From Desmodesmus armatus (lineage: Eukaryota > Chlorophyta > Chlorophyceae > Sphaeropleales > Scenedesmaceae): DNA of 64,000 bases. The stretch's first letter is position 1. Each line of letters starts with the position of its first letter. The notes below the pieces were generated by a model that made no database searches, was not told the origin of the DNA, and saw nothing but the letters and a program-made list of their open reading frames with translations. The stretch is from NCBI GenBank assembly GCA_007449985.2, contig VIIQ02000619.1:270811-334810 (forward strand). Direction: 5' to 3'. Below are positions 25,401 to 38,600 of the stretch, piece by piece. Both the position numbers and the translations under genes were made by a program.

Positions 25401-25622
25401 CGCTTGACCCTCCTGCGCGCATGGGTGAACGCAGCGGCAGCGTCAGCACAGGCCGGGTCAAGCTCTGCGGATGGGGCATCGGGGCTCCTGCAGGCGGGTG
25501 GGAGGGTTGGGCGGTTGAGCAGCAGAGGCATCGCTGCGATTGCGCAGGATGTGGCGAGCGTGCTGTGTCCAGGGGATGTGGCACTATTGGCGCGGCATCT
25601 GGCAGGCTTCATGCAGAACTAA
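22489..25622 (+). CDS. Plant-type arginine-rich tandem CCCH zinc-finger protein (RR-TZF)
   Basis: Six exons, 22489-22566, 22656-22781, 22939-22980, 23192-23223, 23490-24516 and 25029-25622, are phase-consistent and give 632 residues. The N-terminus reads LLPDEFWIYSYK, then CPLKHSHDWEKCIYAHPGEK with ARRRHP, then CPRGEDCPCTH, HLFEYWLHPDR and CLCELGASCNRPICFFAH with HPHELRPL. This is the arginine-rich domain followed by the two CCCH fingers of plant RR-TZF proteins, which bind RNA and act in mRNA decay or translational control in cytoplasmic granules. The remaining 400 residues are low-complexity Ala/Gln/Ser with a nine-Gln run, and end in a helical segment. The intron after 23223 has a GC donor (AG/GCAAGT). 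The last intron holds a 31-bp minisatellite. A TGTAA signal lies at 26011-26015. The family call is secure; RNA targets are unknown. Confidence 0.9.
24564..24930 (+). repeat. Minisatellite, about 12 units of about 31 bp
   Basis: The array lies inside the last intron of the CCCH gene. Units share CCTTGCATGAGTCATGG followed by a variable stretch and GGACAGCAAG. Outer units are shortened or changed and inner units are nearly identical. Every full unit carries TGAGTCAT, a bZIP/AP-1-like site. Confidence 0.92.
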
Positions 25623-28600
25623 GGGAGGCAACTTATCCTCCTTGGGATGCCTGCAGGCCTTGTTGTGCTGAGGTGCTGTGCAGGAGTCCGACAGGTGCTT
25701 CGGTCTATGCAAGGGTGTGTTGTTGGGGCGCTTGTTGGTGCTCGTCGTTAGCTTCTGCTGCGGTGTGTTGCAGCGAGTGAGCATGCAGGACAAGGGTGCG
25801 CTTGAGACCCGCACATGTGTGTCAGGTCGACAGCTGTACAGTTCACACGCATACTTATGGGGTAATCACTTGCGCTTTATGGCTGGTCTGGTGGCTGACG
25901 GCCCGAGTGTCGTGTTGTGCATGCACTGCCTTTTGGTGCATTGCATAACTTTTTTGATTAATGGGCTTTCAAAGCTGACATGAGTGGGGCGCGCTGTCTG
26001 GGTGTACGGCTGTAAGGCGGAGTGCCAGTATGGTCATTGGTGTCGGCACGCACACAGACATGTCTGGCGTTTTCTCAGATCATTTGGTCGCTTGTCTTGC
26101 CAGGTGGTTGGCTTGCTTTTTTGCAACAGTAGACTTGCTGGATTACGTGCATACGGCACAGACTCCTGCAGGCATGTGTGTCAGGCAGGTTGCTGCATAC
26201 GCTGTGCTGAGCTTTCTGCACGAGCGAGGCAGCGGCTTGTGCTGCTGGATCTTAAGCAGCGCGCTTCTGCTGCTGCTGTGAGTCTTTTTGCATAACAAGG
26301 CAGTAGCTTGTGCAGCTGTGCAGTGTGGAGCACCGGGCCTGGCTGATGAAGGCCTTGCTGCAGGGTGGTGCTGGCTGTTACTTACCAGGAAGTTGCTTGT
26401 GTCAATCTGAGCTTGTGTCGGTGTGATAGTGTGATTGTGTTTTGGGGGGCTGGGCCACGAGCTTGTGGTCGGCCAGTGGAGATGACTGCCACTTTACACA
26501 GTGTTTTACTTGCAGCATACAAACACTGTCTGCATGATGCAGTGTGGTGTGGGCGCGTGCCTGGACTTTGCGCATGGGCGCTCTACTACCGTGTGGTGTG
26601 GCTACCTGGCTGTTGAAACCCACACGCCACTTGTGTGGGCTTCTGTTGTGAGTCGTTGATGGTGGATGTTGTGCATGGATAAGAATGTGCGCAGGTGTTA
26701 TTGTGTGAGATGTCCTGAGGGCCTGAGAGGGCATACTTCTCACTTGGTGCCGTACTGCTGAGCACATTGCATGCCGTCGTATCAGACACTTCATGCATAT
26801 ACATGCTTGTGGCACCACACATGAGAGACAGCGCCGCCCTTCCAGCGAACCGCAGCATGCTGGCACTTTTGGCACACAGACAGCGCTCTGTGTTGGTTCT
26901 TTTGCCGCTGTGGCCATTCTTCCCTTTGGATCCACTCTTGGGTGTATGTTGGCTGCACCGAGCGCTGACATGTGAGCTGGGGTGAAGGGCGTGTGTGTGG
27001 TGGGTGCTGTGCGCCTTGTGTGGGCGGTGTGTTCGCACACCTTGCTGCAGCACATGGCCGCGTCAGTTACGGCCGAGGAGTTGGGTGGTGATGACATATC
27101 ATTCTTCAGAGCTGAGTGCGACGGTGATGTTTGCCGCTCTACTAGTACGATACAGGGACTGTATCAACACATTTGTGTGGTGGTTGCGGCACGTTGTGAA
27201 TGTGTGCTGTGGAGTAACTTGGGGCGCGGCTACCCCAGGTGTGTGTGTGTCAATCTTCTGCGTGGGCTTGTTGCTTGCACCCTCCAAGCACCTTGTGTTG
27301 CACTGAATAGGCTCAAGGCTGTCAGGGGTTTTGGGTGGACAACCTGTGGTCTGATTGCATGCAGTGCATGCTTCCGGCAGGGATCCCTACTAGGGCTACC
27401 TTGCCAGGTTTTTTGTTTTGTGTGGGGCGTCATGGCGGCTGCGCGCCACTTGTCTCAAAACGGGGAGGCCGAGCGGGGCTTTTTTTTATAATTGTCGAGG
27501 GGACTGTAGCCGCACAGTGCTGCTGGCTGGTGCTCGCACTTGCACTGGCAGCTGTGCCTGGTGTTTTTTTGTGTGGGGGCTTCAAGCGGCATCACACTCT
27601 GCCGTTGCATGCTGGCTGGATTGAGGTACTACCAGTAGCACATGCTGGCGCATAACGCTGCGTACTGTCAACCCAGATGTAAGGGTAGACCTGTAGGTCT
27701 GCTGCGCAATGCCATGATGCCATGGCCGCTGTGTGTGTGCGTGAAGTGACTAAGCTTGTGTGTGGGTGTGGGTGCGGGTGGTTGCAGATGCTGCTGTCAG
27801 CGTGGAACTGGATCTACCGCGGCCAGGGTCCATCCCTCACCCCTTACAAACTGAATTCAATTCACCATTGTATCCTGCCGGTCGTTCTCAACTTGAAGGC
27901 CTGCGCGGTATGGTACGCCTGGCTGTTGCTGCCAATTCTGTGCAGATGTGAGGTACTAAAGGCGTGCCTCTAGCCACAGAGTTCTCCCACGGTGTCTGTG
28001 GGTTAGATGGGTAGGGTTACTGATGGTGGTCTTCTCCACCACTTGAGCTGGGATTCCAACAATTGTGCAGTGCACATGGGGGTACTTATGGACCGTGGGG
28101 GCTGCCACGCTTCCAGGCATTAGGGTTTAGTGGGCACATTCGTCTCATCCGTCTCATTCGTCCTATCTGTTGTTGCAGCAGCGCTTGTTGTTGATTCCGA
28201 CGGCGCATGCCTTGTTCCAGCAACAGGCCTTGCCCTGAGCTTAGTGTTGTATCTGCACCAGCCACCTGCTGTAGTTCACACAGCAGCATGGAGGTCGGAG
28301 CCAGCCTGCTGCTGGTGGCCAGCCGATCGCTTTGCAATCCGCACTGCGGCCTGGAGCGAGTGCGTTTGGTGCCTGCTGTTGTGCACCCCGTTGTTGCTTC
28401 AGTCTCCGTCTGGAGGGAGGGGCGTGGATGTTTGACAGTTTGGGGGCTCGCTGGTGTCACTCCAAGGATGTGTGATGTGCGCTGGCCAGCCAGAATGCAG
28501 GACGCTTGCCTGCAGGTCCTCTTACCTGCTCTGTTTGGACAGCAGCTTGAGAAATGCTGATGCGGATGGTTGGGCACAATTGGGGTCTTTTAGTCTGTCC

Positions 28601-30863
28601 TCACGTAATCCAATTACGTAATTACGTAATCCGTGACAAAGTGTCACCTCCACAAGGCCTTTGCATCACGTAATGATGCCTCCAGCAATGCACTGACGAA
28701 GTGGGGTCTTTTTGCCATCACATCAACGTGGCTGTGGTTTTGTGCTGTTTGTAGGGTTTTTTTGAGCGGATCTCAGGGACTTGGGTTGCAGTTTGCGTAT
28801 GAAGAGCTTGATTGCTGCATGGCAAACACTCTTCACTTGTAGGGGGTAGATCGGGGTGCCTGAACCCACAAAACTCAAGGCATGCCGATGCGGGCAGTAC
28901 TTGCAAGATATGTTTGTTGTGTTAGTATCCTGCACGGGCCTGTCTTGCATGCTGCTGTTGTCCTTGTCCCGGTGATTCGTGGATGTTTGTGGCGCAGGTC
29001 ACTCCGCTGAGCTTGCAGCTTGCATCTCAGTGCGGGTGAGTGCTGGCCAAATCCATGCAGCTTGTTGAGCATGCCGCTCACACTGCCGCCCCTGTGGTTG
29101 TGCATAGCGCTGTTGCCAACGGTTGTGGCCCCTGAGTTGGCTGTGCAGCAACGCAACGGGCCTGCCTACCTTATTTTCAACAGCAAAGGAGCTTGCTGAG
29201 CCAGCTTGCTCTGACAATAGCCAGCTTGCCTTCATGCAGCCAGCTTTTTCACAAGGTCAAGACATCAGCGATGATGCAGCCGCCGGACAGCAACGTAGCG
29301 GTGTTACATCCCGCCCGTACCAGATCTGTGATTGGGCATTTCATGTGGTGTCCCCATCTGTGTCATCTGTGCAATTGTATGGTTCGGTGTTCCTGCACCT
29401 GCCTGTAGCCGCAGGGCCTAACAGCAGCTTGTCTTCCCGCTTCCTTGGCGGTCCTGTTCAGCAAGGGGTACTAGTGAGCAACAAAAGCGTTACTACTACT
29501 AATCCTGATGTGTGGTGCAGTTTGTGTCTTGTGGCTTGTCCCCTGGCAGTCACACCGCCAGCTGGGCAATGGTGAGTTTTGCAATGGCTTTGTGACAGTG
29601 GGTGCTCCATTGATCAGTCGTGCCTTGGCTCCGTGATGGGTGATGGGACATCGTGGTTTGCGTATGAGATAGCTCGTAGGTGCATACAGGTCTCTATGTG
29701 TATGGATGGCGAGGGTTGTCTGTGCTGTGAATCGTACGTCACACAGTGTGTAACACATATCAAACAGCAGGAAGTTGGCGCACTGCACATATTCTTGTTT
29801 GGCTCAAGCAACTGCTCAATTAAAATGCAAGCATGCAGTGCCTAGCACGTGTGGCAGGCTCTGGAGGCAGTCAGGTGCTTGGTGCAGCAGTGCTCGCTAA
29901 TGCTTTACAAAGTAATGACCTCACTTGAACGCTGTTGCCTTGGATGGCTGCTGCTGGGTGTAAAACTGTCGAAGCTGCATCCGTTTCGTGCTGGGTGCTG
30001 GCACCACCCTATGGGTTCACCATGAATGCATCAAGTGAGGGGAAAGGTGTTCCAAGATATTTCGCAAGCCGCTACGCATCACGCCAGCCCTACAGGATGT
30101 GCCAGCACAGGGAAAGGGCGGTCAGTACATGGCTCCTCAGCCTTGGCAACCGCTGCAAAGAGTCTGCTTCAGTCAGTGAAAAGCCACCTAGACAATGAAA
30201 GCCGCCTCTGGGCCCCCTGTCCCCGACATGGATTCAAAAACCACTCAACCATACCACCCAATACCACATTGGCCATTTCTTGGCTGGTGCGCACGCTGTG
30301 ACAGGTCAGGGAATGCAGGAGCGACCAACACCAGGCCACACCCCTGCCCCAACAGGGTTGGGGCAGGGGTGTGGGGGCAGGGGGTGGGAGGGGCTGAGTG
30401 AGCGAATTTATAAGTTGTGCATGCAACTGTAGGGTGTTGCAGGTGTTGACTAAGCAAGCACAGTACAGTATGCCACGATGGCAAGATCAGCTGATACAGA
30501 AGACTGCGACTGGGTGGTCATGATTGGCGTGTTTGTCTGCTGTATGTGAAACACATGAAAAGGGATGGGGGCCATTGAGTAGACCTGCACAACATTGGCA
30601 CCTGTGCTGTAGGCAGGACCCTGTCATGTGCCTCCTGGGTGGGTTGAGATGACACACTTCCTTTGTGTGGTACCCCCTTCAGTATGTACATTATGCGTTT
30701 GCTGGAACTGTCAGGCCCTTTGTGGCCCTCTGTGCTGCTCAACATATTTTGAATCACGACTGCTTCTGCTTCTTTGCCGTTCCCTATCGTCCTTGGGCTG
30801 CAACTTGCACAGTGTATATATGCTTCCATTTCGCTTGCTATGTACATCGGGTTCTGGTGAAGT
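25623..30863. other. Gene-poor, GT-rich region with possible unassigned exons
   Basis: The first 400 bp are 3' UTR of the CCCH gene. From about 25.7 to 27.8 kb the plus strand is rich in TGTG and GTGTGG and has no convincing gene. Coding-like plus-strand stretches occur near 27790-27908 (VELDLPRPGSIPHPLQTEF), 29222-29310 (FMQPAFSQGQDISDDAAAGQ) and 30050-30200 (SSALATAAKSLLQSVKSHLD). Each is next to a plausible acceptor. They may be upstream exons of the MKP1-like gene or of an unrecognised gene; I could not link them in phase. Confidence 0.4.
28599..28633. repeat. ACGTAAT palindrome cluster
   Basis: TCACGTAATCC, AATTACGTAATTACGTAAT and CCGTGA form overlapping inverted ACGTAAT/ATTACGT units. 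A further CACGTAATGATG lies at 28667. ACGT cores are typical of plant bZIP sites, but no adjacent gene start is clear. Confidence 0.6.
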
Positions 30864-30980
30864 ATGCTGTTCCCATTCTTCAGGTCCCGTTTTATCTCAG
30901 AAGCAGCTTGGACAAAGGATACCGAGGACAACGTGACACACAGCACAGAGGACAACAGCACCGACCAGCCTCTGGTCAGG

Positions 30981-33900
30981 ATGGCCGGGTGTGGACCAGC
31001 AGCTGTCAGGGGTATGTCACACGAAACCAACAGCAGTACCACAGTGTATCCACAGCTGGACTGCTCAGGGACATGCTGCAGTGGTCTGCAAGGACTAAGG
31101 GGACTGTAGATAGCTGCATTCCAAGAGATCAACGTGGTTGTTACTTGTCTCTGCTTGCCTGGGTCAGGTCCCTCAAACTTCATTCGACCGCTCATGCTGG
31201 ATTTGAACACCCTGCCCCGTGAGGATGGGCCGCCCAGCGAGTCGGTCCTGAAGCGTCAGAAGTTTGCTGTTTTTGAGAAGCACTGTTCACAAGTGGGTGC
31301 AGCAGCAACACAGCTGCCTCCTGGTGGCATGTTATACAACATGAGCAGCACAGCCCTCAGCACCTTGACCCCAGTATCAAGCAGTAGCAGTCATGTTGCA
31401 GCAGCGTACGCAGAGCTGTGTTGGCTTGTCAAAATCCCACGCTGCATGCAAGATAAACGCTGCTGCTGCGGCGGCGGCGGCGGGACGCGGCGGGGGCGGC
31501 CGCAGTAGTTCATGTACATTCTGCAATGCACCTGATGTGCACTCAACACACACTGTTGCCTGCAACAGGTGGCGGATGGACTGTTCGTCTCTGGGGAGGC
31601 TGTTGCGAAAGACAGGGACATCTTACGGCAGCACAACATCAGCCATGTGGTGAACTGCGTGGGGTTCATGTACCCCGAGTACCACAAGGCAGACGGCATA
31701 CAGTACAAAACTTTGTGGCTGCAAGGTGCGGCGGCCACAGCTTGCGGAAGCACCTGACAGCCTGCTGCAGCAGCAGTCACCATACAGCAGGCCTGGCCAT
31801 CCAGCAACAACAGCATTGTACGGCAGCCACAGGGGTTGAAGGGCACTGCTGCTCTGCTCAGTGACAATCCTGTCTGAACTCTGGCTGGCTCTGCATGGCT
31901 GCCGCACAAGTCACCTGGGACATTTGAACATCTCTGCAGGACAACAACGATGCTGTTTGCACCTGCTGTTTGCTGCTGCAGACTCCCCGCAAGAAGACAT
32001 ACTCTGTGTATTATATGACACGTTTGACTTCATTGAGGCAGCACGCAAAGGCAGCAGCTCCACAGGTGCAACCAGCAGGCAGCAGCAGCAGGGCAGCGGG
32101 GGCAGGGTGCCACCCCTGGCGCTCCAGCAGCAGCCGCAGCAGCGGTTCCTGCAGCAGCAGCAATCGCAGCAGCAGCAGCAGCAAAGCGCTGGGCGCGTGC
32201 TGGTGCATTGCAGCCAGGGCGTCTCGCGCAGCACCACCATCGCAATCGCATACCTTATGTGGCGGACGGGGGGTTCGTATGACGAGGTGTACCAAGCCGT
32301 GCGGGCGCTGCGGGGCGTCACCAGCCCCAACGTCGGCTTCATGTGCCAACTCATAAACTGGGCGGTGAGCCTGCAGTCAGATCTGAGACGGTCGGGCTGA
32401 GGAGAGCCTGTATAGGCAGCCTGCTGCTGCTGGCAGTTCACACCACACGCCATGACGTCTGCACGCACCAGCAGTTGCCAGCCAGGACTCTGAGGCATGC
32501 TGTTGTCTGCTTCCTCGCTGCCTTTTCACACAAATTGCGTGGCAATGCTCTTACCCTGTGTGCTTGGATCTCGTATGACCAATATGTGCCCATGTTTGTG
32601 TTTGGCTGCATGTTATGGCCCGCAGAAGCGGCGGCAGCGGCCGCCCACGCGAGTGCGTCTGTACCGCATCAGCCCGCACTGTAAGGAGCAACCCCTGTAC
32701 CTGGTGCCTAAGGCTGTCAGCCCCAAGCCTGGCTGCAGCCACCCTGACTGGACGCAGCTGGACCCCCGTGGCTGCTTCGTGGCTCACCTCAACAACAAGG
32801 TGCGGCTATACCCTGCGGATGCGGCGGCTTTAGGGATGAGCTACAGCAGCCGCGTATGCTTCAATTGCATGCCCCAAAGTTGTCAAGTGTTTCACAGCGC
32901 AGCGTGTGCCTGCACACATCAGCACATCGTGATGTTGAGGACGGCTGGTGACGCCCAGGCCGAGGCAGCGCATGCCAGCTCGTGCAACTGCTACCTGACT
33001 ATCGTTACATGCACCAGTGCTGCAGCAGCAGCTGGAAGCCCTGACGCCCTTTAGTATCCTGAGTTGCTAGGTGCATGACTGCCTGCCCTGCCGCCCGGCT
33101 CTGTGCTGCACACTTGTGTGTTGGCCTGCGCCTGTAGGTGTATGTGTGGAAAGGCCAGCACTGTGTGCACAGCATGCTGGAGGCAGGGGTGCAGGCGGCA
33201 GCGCGGCTGTCCCGCTACGAGGGCGCACCTGCAGCGCAGGTGGTGCGGCAAGGTGGGCGCACGCTTGCATGCTTGCATGCTGCTGTTCCTTTTTCTTTGG
33301 TTTTACCAGGTTTTACCATGCTGCTGTTACTGTGCTGTTGCTGGTAAGGATTTGGAGCCTTCTGGGCTTTTGCGCAGCAGTCCTGCGGCATGGCAAGCTG
33401 TGATTGTTGCTGTGGTGGCCTGCAGGAGAGGAGCCGGCGGACTTGCTGGCTGCTCTGGCGCCAGCGGGCAGTCAGGGTGGCAGCAGTACCTGCCAAAGCA
33501 GCAGCTGCTGCACGCGAGCTGAGAGTGCAGCCGCGTCTGGGGAGCCGTCCAGCAACAACCTGGCTGGAGCGGCGGCAGCAGCAGCAGCAGCGGCTGCGGC
33601 AGATGCTGGCGGTGGGCAGCGGCAGGCTGCAGCAGCGGTGGTTGGCGGCGGCTGGTCCAGCAGCAGTCAGCAGCAGCAGGAGGAGGAAGGTGACGGGGAT
33701 ACCGAAATGACGCCCTCTTCAGCAGCAGGTGAGGACAGCCATGCTGGTCTGAGGTGTTTGAAGGTTTGTTCTAGCACTACCGCAGATTTGCAGCTTGTGG
33801 CTGCGCAGCATGGCACACGCTGCAGTTGCGTTGCACACGCAGTCTTGCAAAGGTGTCACTGCTTGCAGCTCCAGCATACAATCAGCGCTGTTGGAGCCAG

Positions 33901-35391
33901 ATACGGAACCCTTTGGCTGATAAAGTGTTGGGTGCAAGACCATGCCAACTTGGCATCAGCTTGTGAAGCTGTCATAGAGTTCGAATGTGTCTGTTCTGTG
34001 CTTGCAGGCAGTCGTCCGCACAGCGCTGGGCAGGAGCAGCAGCAGCAGCAGGCACTGCCAGGGTTGCAGCAGCGAGAGCATCAGCAGCTGGAGCAGCAGG
34101 TGTCCTTGCCAGCCGGCGGCGTGCCGGCACAGAGTGGCAGCAGCCAGCAGCAGGCAGCTGGGCCCTCTGGTGCTGCAGCAGCAGCTGCTGCTGCACAGGT
34201 GCTGCTGGGGGTGCAGTTGGGTCCTGCGGGTAGCTTGAGGGAGCTACAGCAGGTGGCTGACTACGATGTTGACTTTGACCGGTGGTTTGGGGCGCTGCAT
34301 AAGGGCAGCCAGTCGGAAGGAGGTGAGTGCAGTGCTATACTGGTTATATTGCAGCTCAGGGGTACTGGCTTGCACGATAGGACGGCGGCCAGAGGTGCAT
34401 GCGGATCGGTCGGCAGGCAATGGGAGCTGGCAGCAGATGACTTGTGCCTGCAATTGACGGTCCTGGGCATCGATTGAGGACCGCAATAGTCGGTCTTTTG
34501 ATGGTTGTTGCACCCAAGTGTGCAGCTGCACGGCACAGTGTCTATGAATGGCTTGTTCCTGGGCTGCGACGCATGGTCGAAACGCTTGTGCTGCTTCTGG
34601 GTGGGGTGCATGCAGGTCGTCAGACCCCTCGCTCGCCACTGATGGCTGCTGGTGGTGCTTGGGAGGAGGGTGTGCTGGCACACTCACCCAAGGCTGGATC
34701 ACCAGCTGCGCTCGAGGGCCGGGACCGGAAGTACAGCCGCAGCGACAGCGAGGGGTGAGTGGTGGAGTGAGGGTGGGGGGCAGGGGGCTTGCGACAGGCC
34801 GCAGAAAGGGACACAATACCTGCCGTTGAAATTAGGCACGTGCAGTATATGATTTCAGTGGGGCTAGCGGGTTGCAGGAAGCCTGGGGAGAATGTCGCAG
34901 GGCACAGGCAAAGCTATGGGCTGCTGTATTGCTGGTGGGCGTTTGCCGGCAGCAGCTGAATGTTGACATCATCAAGAAGCTGCCTGGCAGCTGCTAGCAC
35001 TGGTACGTCCTGTGTATCTGACATTGCGTCTTTTGCCAACACAGCCCATGATCGGCTGTGGACCGCTGCTGTTGCTTGTCCTGCTGTGTGTGCTGTGATC
35101 AGGCGTGCGGTTGTGCCGTCCTGCCGCCAGCCTGGGCGCCTCAGCACCAGCAGCAGTCAGGCATGGCCAGACAGCAGCACACCACGTTCAGCGCTCAATG
35201 CAGCAGCGGCTGCACCTGCTGGCCCAGTGTCGATATCAGAGGGTGGTGGGTACGGTGCAGCAGCAGCGGGGCAGGCACGGGCCCATGCAGCTGCTGCAGG
35301 TGCAGCAGCCGAGGACTGGATGCCTGTTGAGGCCACTCCTGCAGCTGCTGAGGTGGAGATGCGACACAGCAGCACAGACGATAGCTTGTAA
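30981..35391 (+). CDS. MKP1: MKP1-like dual-specificity MAP kinase phosphatase with gelsolin-like segment
   Basis: Exons 31168-31292, 31569-31725, 31982-32364, 32626-32799, 33138-33252, 33426-33728, 34008-34322, 34616-34754 and 35103-35391 are all phase-consistent. A first exon 30981-31011 (MAGCGPAAVRG) is tentative; more N-terminal exons may exist. The DSP domain reads RQKFAVFEKHCSQVADGLFV, SHVVNCVGFMYPEYHKAD, WLQDSPQEDI and the P-loop HCSQGVSRSTT, with the catalytic Cys and Arg present. RVRLYRISPHCKEQPLYLVP and HLNNKVYVWKGQHC follow, matching the gelsolin-like segment behind the phosphatase domain in land-plant MKP1. It would dephosphorylate MAP kinases in stress signalling. A Gln-rich insert of about 45 residues sits directly before the P-loop, and the C-terminal 350 residues are Ala/Gln-rich and disordered. 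The family call rests on the domain order; the role in this alga is inferred. Confidence 0.86.
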
Positions 35392-35689
35392 CATCAGGGC
35401 GTTGCCCCAACAGCTTCAGGCCACTCCGGCATCACTGGATCCTCCGGAGGTTGGGTCACACTTTACCAGGGCCTCGTTCTGCGGCAAATGCGGTGCTCCA
35501 AGCTTTTGTGAGTTCCATTAAAAGCTGCAATGCGAGCAATCCTGCCAAAAAGTCAAAGCACTGAGACAAAAAGCACTCGTGGTCCCGACTTCCGTCCCGT
35601 TCCTCAGACTCCTCACAGCGACGCACTTTGGCACAATCAATAGTTTCTTGTGTCTCATATGATGCGACCATAGGTGCTGTGCAGCAGTC

Positions 35690-38600
35690 ATGGTGCGCTT
35701 GGTGCCCAGTAGCCTCGTGCTGCTGTGCCTTCTGATCGCCCCTGGGCTCACAACAGCATCGCTGCCCTACAACAATAACTACCTACATCTAGTTGATCAA
35801 CACCGAAAGTTGCAGAGCAGCGCTGCAGAGCCACCGCAGCAGGGCAGCTGCACAGGTGAGTTCCTACTGCACCTCTCTGCAGCAGTAGCAGATGCACGCA
35901 CCACGGCATGGAGCTTAGAGACGCACATGTGTCCGTTGTTATCTAACCAACACCACATTGCTGCATGGAGAGACAGAGCTTGTCCAGGACCCGTCAGTCA
36001 CTGCCCTGCTGCTGTGGGTGGGGTCTCCTGTTACAGGGCGGGAAGCAGGCGAGGCTATACCTGGACAGTACATTGTTGTTTTTGACACATCAAAAGTCTC
36101 GACAGTCACTGAAGGCGTGGCAGCGTGAGTACCCTGTGCTGCAGCCAGCCACTCGGTCCTGCCCACCCCATGCTTTGCCTGCTTGTTGGCTGTTTTTGGC
36201 AGCAGACAATGCAGTTGCACAACTGCTGCAGAAGCTTGGTCAATTCAGGATCAGGACTCTGCAGCAGCGCAGCCGTCGCTACACTACCAACAATGTCATG
36301 GCCAGCTTGCGTAGGATCAAGACAGAAGCTGCACTGCACCACATCCTCAGACCCTACACAGTAGCGGTCATCCTGCAGCCAGGCCCTTGATCGCATGCCA
36401 GCACCCACGAAGCATCCCAATAGTGCCTGCAGCGCAGAATGCAGAACAACACAAGCAACAGCAGCCCACCAATGCACCCCATATCAAGCAGTCAGCCCAT
36501 GGTGACACTGATACAGTTGCCAGGGGTCTGATACCTCTTGTCATGGCCTGCAGGGTAAGGAAGAGTTTACAGGAGCAGCAGCCGCAGCCCATACCCACAG
36601 CTGCCTCCATTGGCGCGCAGACATCCCCAGCTGACCCCTTTGCTGTGGTGAACAAACTCACCACAGTCACTGAGGGGAGCAATGGGCGAGGGAGGAGACT
36701 GTTGGGGCGGCGAAGCAGACGGTCACCCTACCTGGGAGCAGTAGTGAGGGTGAGCGGGAACAGCAGTGCCACAGTGCTGTTTGACATGGTGCAAGGCGGA
36801 CGAAGCATTGTAGTTCGCAGGAGCAGCCGTATCTAGGGCAGCAACTGGGCCGTGAAGGGCCAGCAGCAGTCATGTTGCAGGGCAGCAGTAGTGACGTTGG
36901 AGTACAGCAGCTGTCGTTCACAGGATGGCCGCTGATGTAGGGCCACAGCAGTGGTGTTGCAGCAGCAGCTTGGAAGGGCCTGGCTGTAGCGGGATGAACT
37001 GCATGGGCCTAGCTGAGCATGCTTGCAGCACAACCGCATGCCTACTCAGGCACTTGGCAATCTCTGGCAGCTCTGGCACAACATGCGGGCTGCACCATAG
37101 GTGTATGTCATACGCCCTTGTCATACATGCAAACCCACTCAGCACCGAATACCATCTCTCAACACAATCTGACTGCAAAGCCAGACTTGTGTGTGAAAGA
37201 CACCAAGCTTGAGACATACGTGTGTGTGGCTGCCTTGCATGTGCAGGTGCCGCCTGGGCCTGCCGGTGATGCCTTGATGCAGAGCATCAGTGCTGCTCCC
37301 GCTGTCAAGACAGCGGTGCCCGATGTGTGCGTCAAAGCGCTTGTCAGTGAGTCACCGTGCATGGGGGCACAAATGCAAGGCCTGTCGTCTCTGGATAGGG
37401 GTTGAGGCCGTAGACCGGCATACATTGTTTGGCTACTATCAACAGCCAGGCATGTCACTGTCACTGTGGTTGTTGCCGCCAGTGCCAATCCAGTATTTCT
37501 CCGCGTCAGCAGAGCTGCAGTGACCAACTCAAGCAGCATGCACTGCGCCGGGGCCTCACATACTGTGATCGGACACTCGCTGACTGTGCCGTGCTGTGCT
37601 ATGCTGTGCTGTGCTGCAGCCCAGGAGCCGTTCAGCTGCCTACCAGCCACAATGCTCTCCAGCTCTATCCAATGGCCGGTTGCCTCCGCAACATGGGAGG
37701 GCTGTCTCACAAGCACCACATACCTAGCTTGGTATGGCGAGCGGTGTGGCAACTCCTTCAGTCAAGTCCGTTGGACCGGCGTGTATGCCTTTAACACACT
37801 CACTGGGGCCAGGCTGGCGAATTGTGTCAAGCAGCGGCCGGCAACAGGCACACTCAGCGCTGACCTGAGATTTTGGCTAGGGGAGTGCGGTGTCACGCCG
37901 GCGGCCCTGGGGACGGTGCCAAACAGAGTCTGTCAAGATCCTTATGTTCGTAAGTTTGCGCGCTGCGCTTCAGCTCTTATTTCTTGAATGTTGCTTACTG
38001 AGCCATTTATGCCATGCACCTGTAGTGTCACACGGCTCACATGACACGTCACATGTCACACATGTGTGACACACGGGCTGCATCTAGCAGATACATGTCA
38101 TGTAATCAACCATGTTATCTCTGAGCCTGTGAGTCTGTGATCTTGGCTGCAAGCAGTGCCTTGAGTCCTCCTGCGTGCAAAGTATGCTCCCACCAGCATG
38201 CAGGATCCCCACTGCAGCCTTTGTCTGCACTGCCCCTGCACCTCACTACTGCTGCCCCTGCCCTTCCTCGTACGGCCCACCCCACCCTGCAGCTGACACC
38301 CAAACCCCTTTGTCACTACTGCCCCTGCGCCGCACTACTGCCGCTCCTGTCCTTGCCACCTGTACCCCCACCCCACCCCGCAGCTGACAACATCATTCCC
38401 GCAGAGCAACAAGGCTGCATGGTCTACAACTTCACAGCGGCAGAGCAGACAGCTCACATCTTCCACCCGATTGAGGGCTGCGGCACATCTCAGCCTGTCA
38501 GCATGACATACAAGGGCCAGCGCTGCAGCGGCGGCAGCGCGAGCAGCAGCAACAGAGCCGGCGTTCTCTGGCAAACCGCGGAGCCTACAGAGGGTTCAGG

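Noticed and set aside
36190..36840. A fixed exon structure for the early part of the subtilase gene
   Set aside because: Frames such as DNAVAQLLQKLGQ look coding, but the splice phases available do not connect, so exact exons are not claimed.
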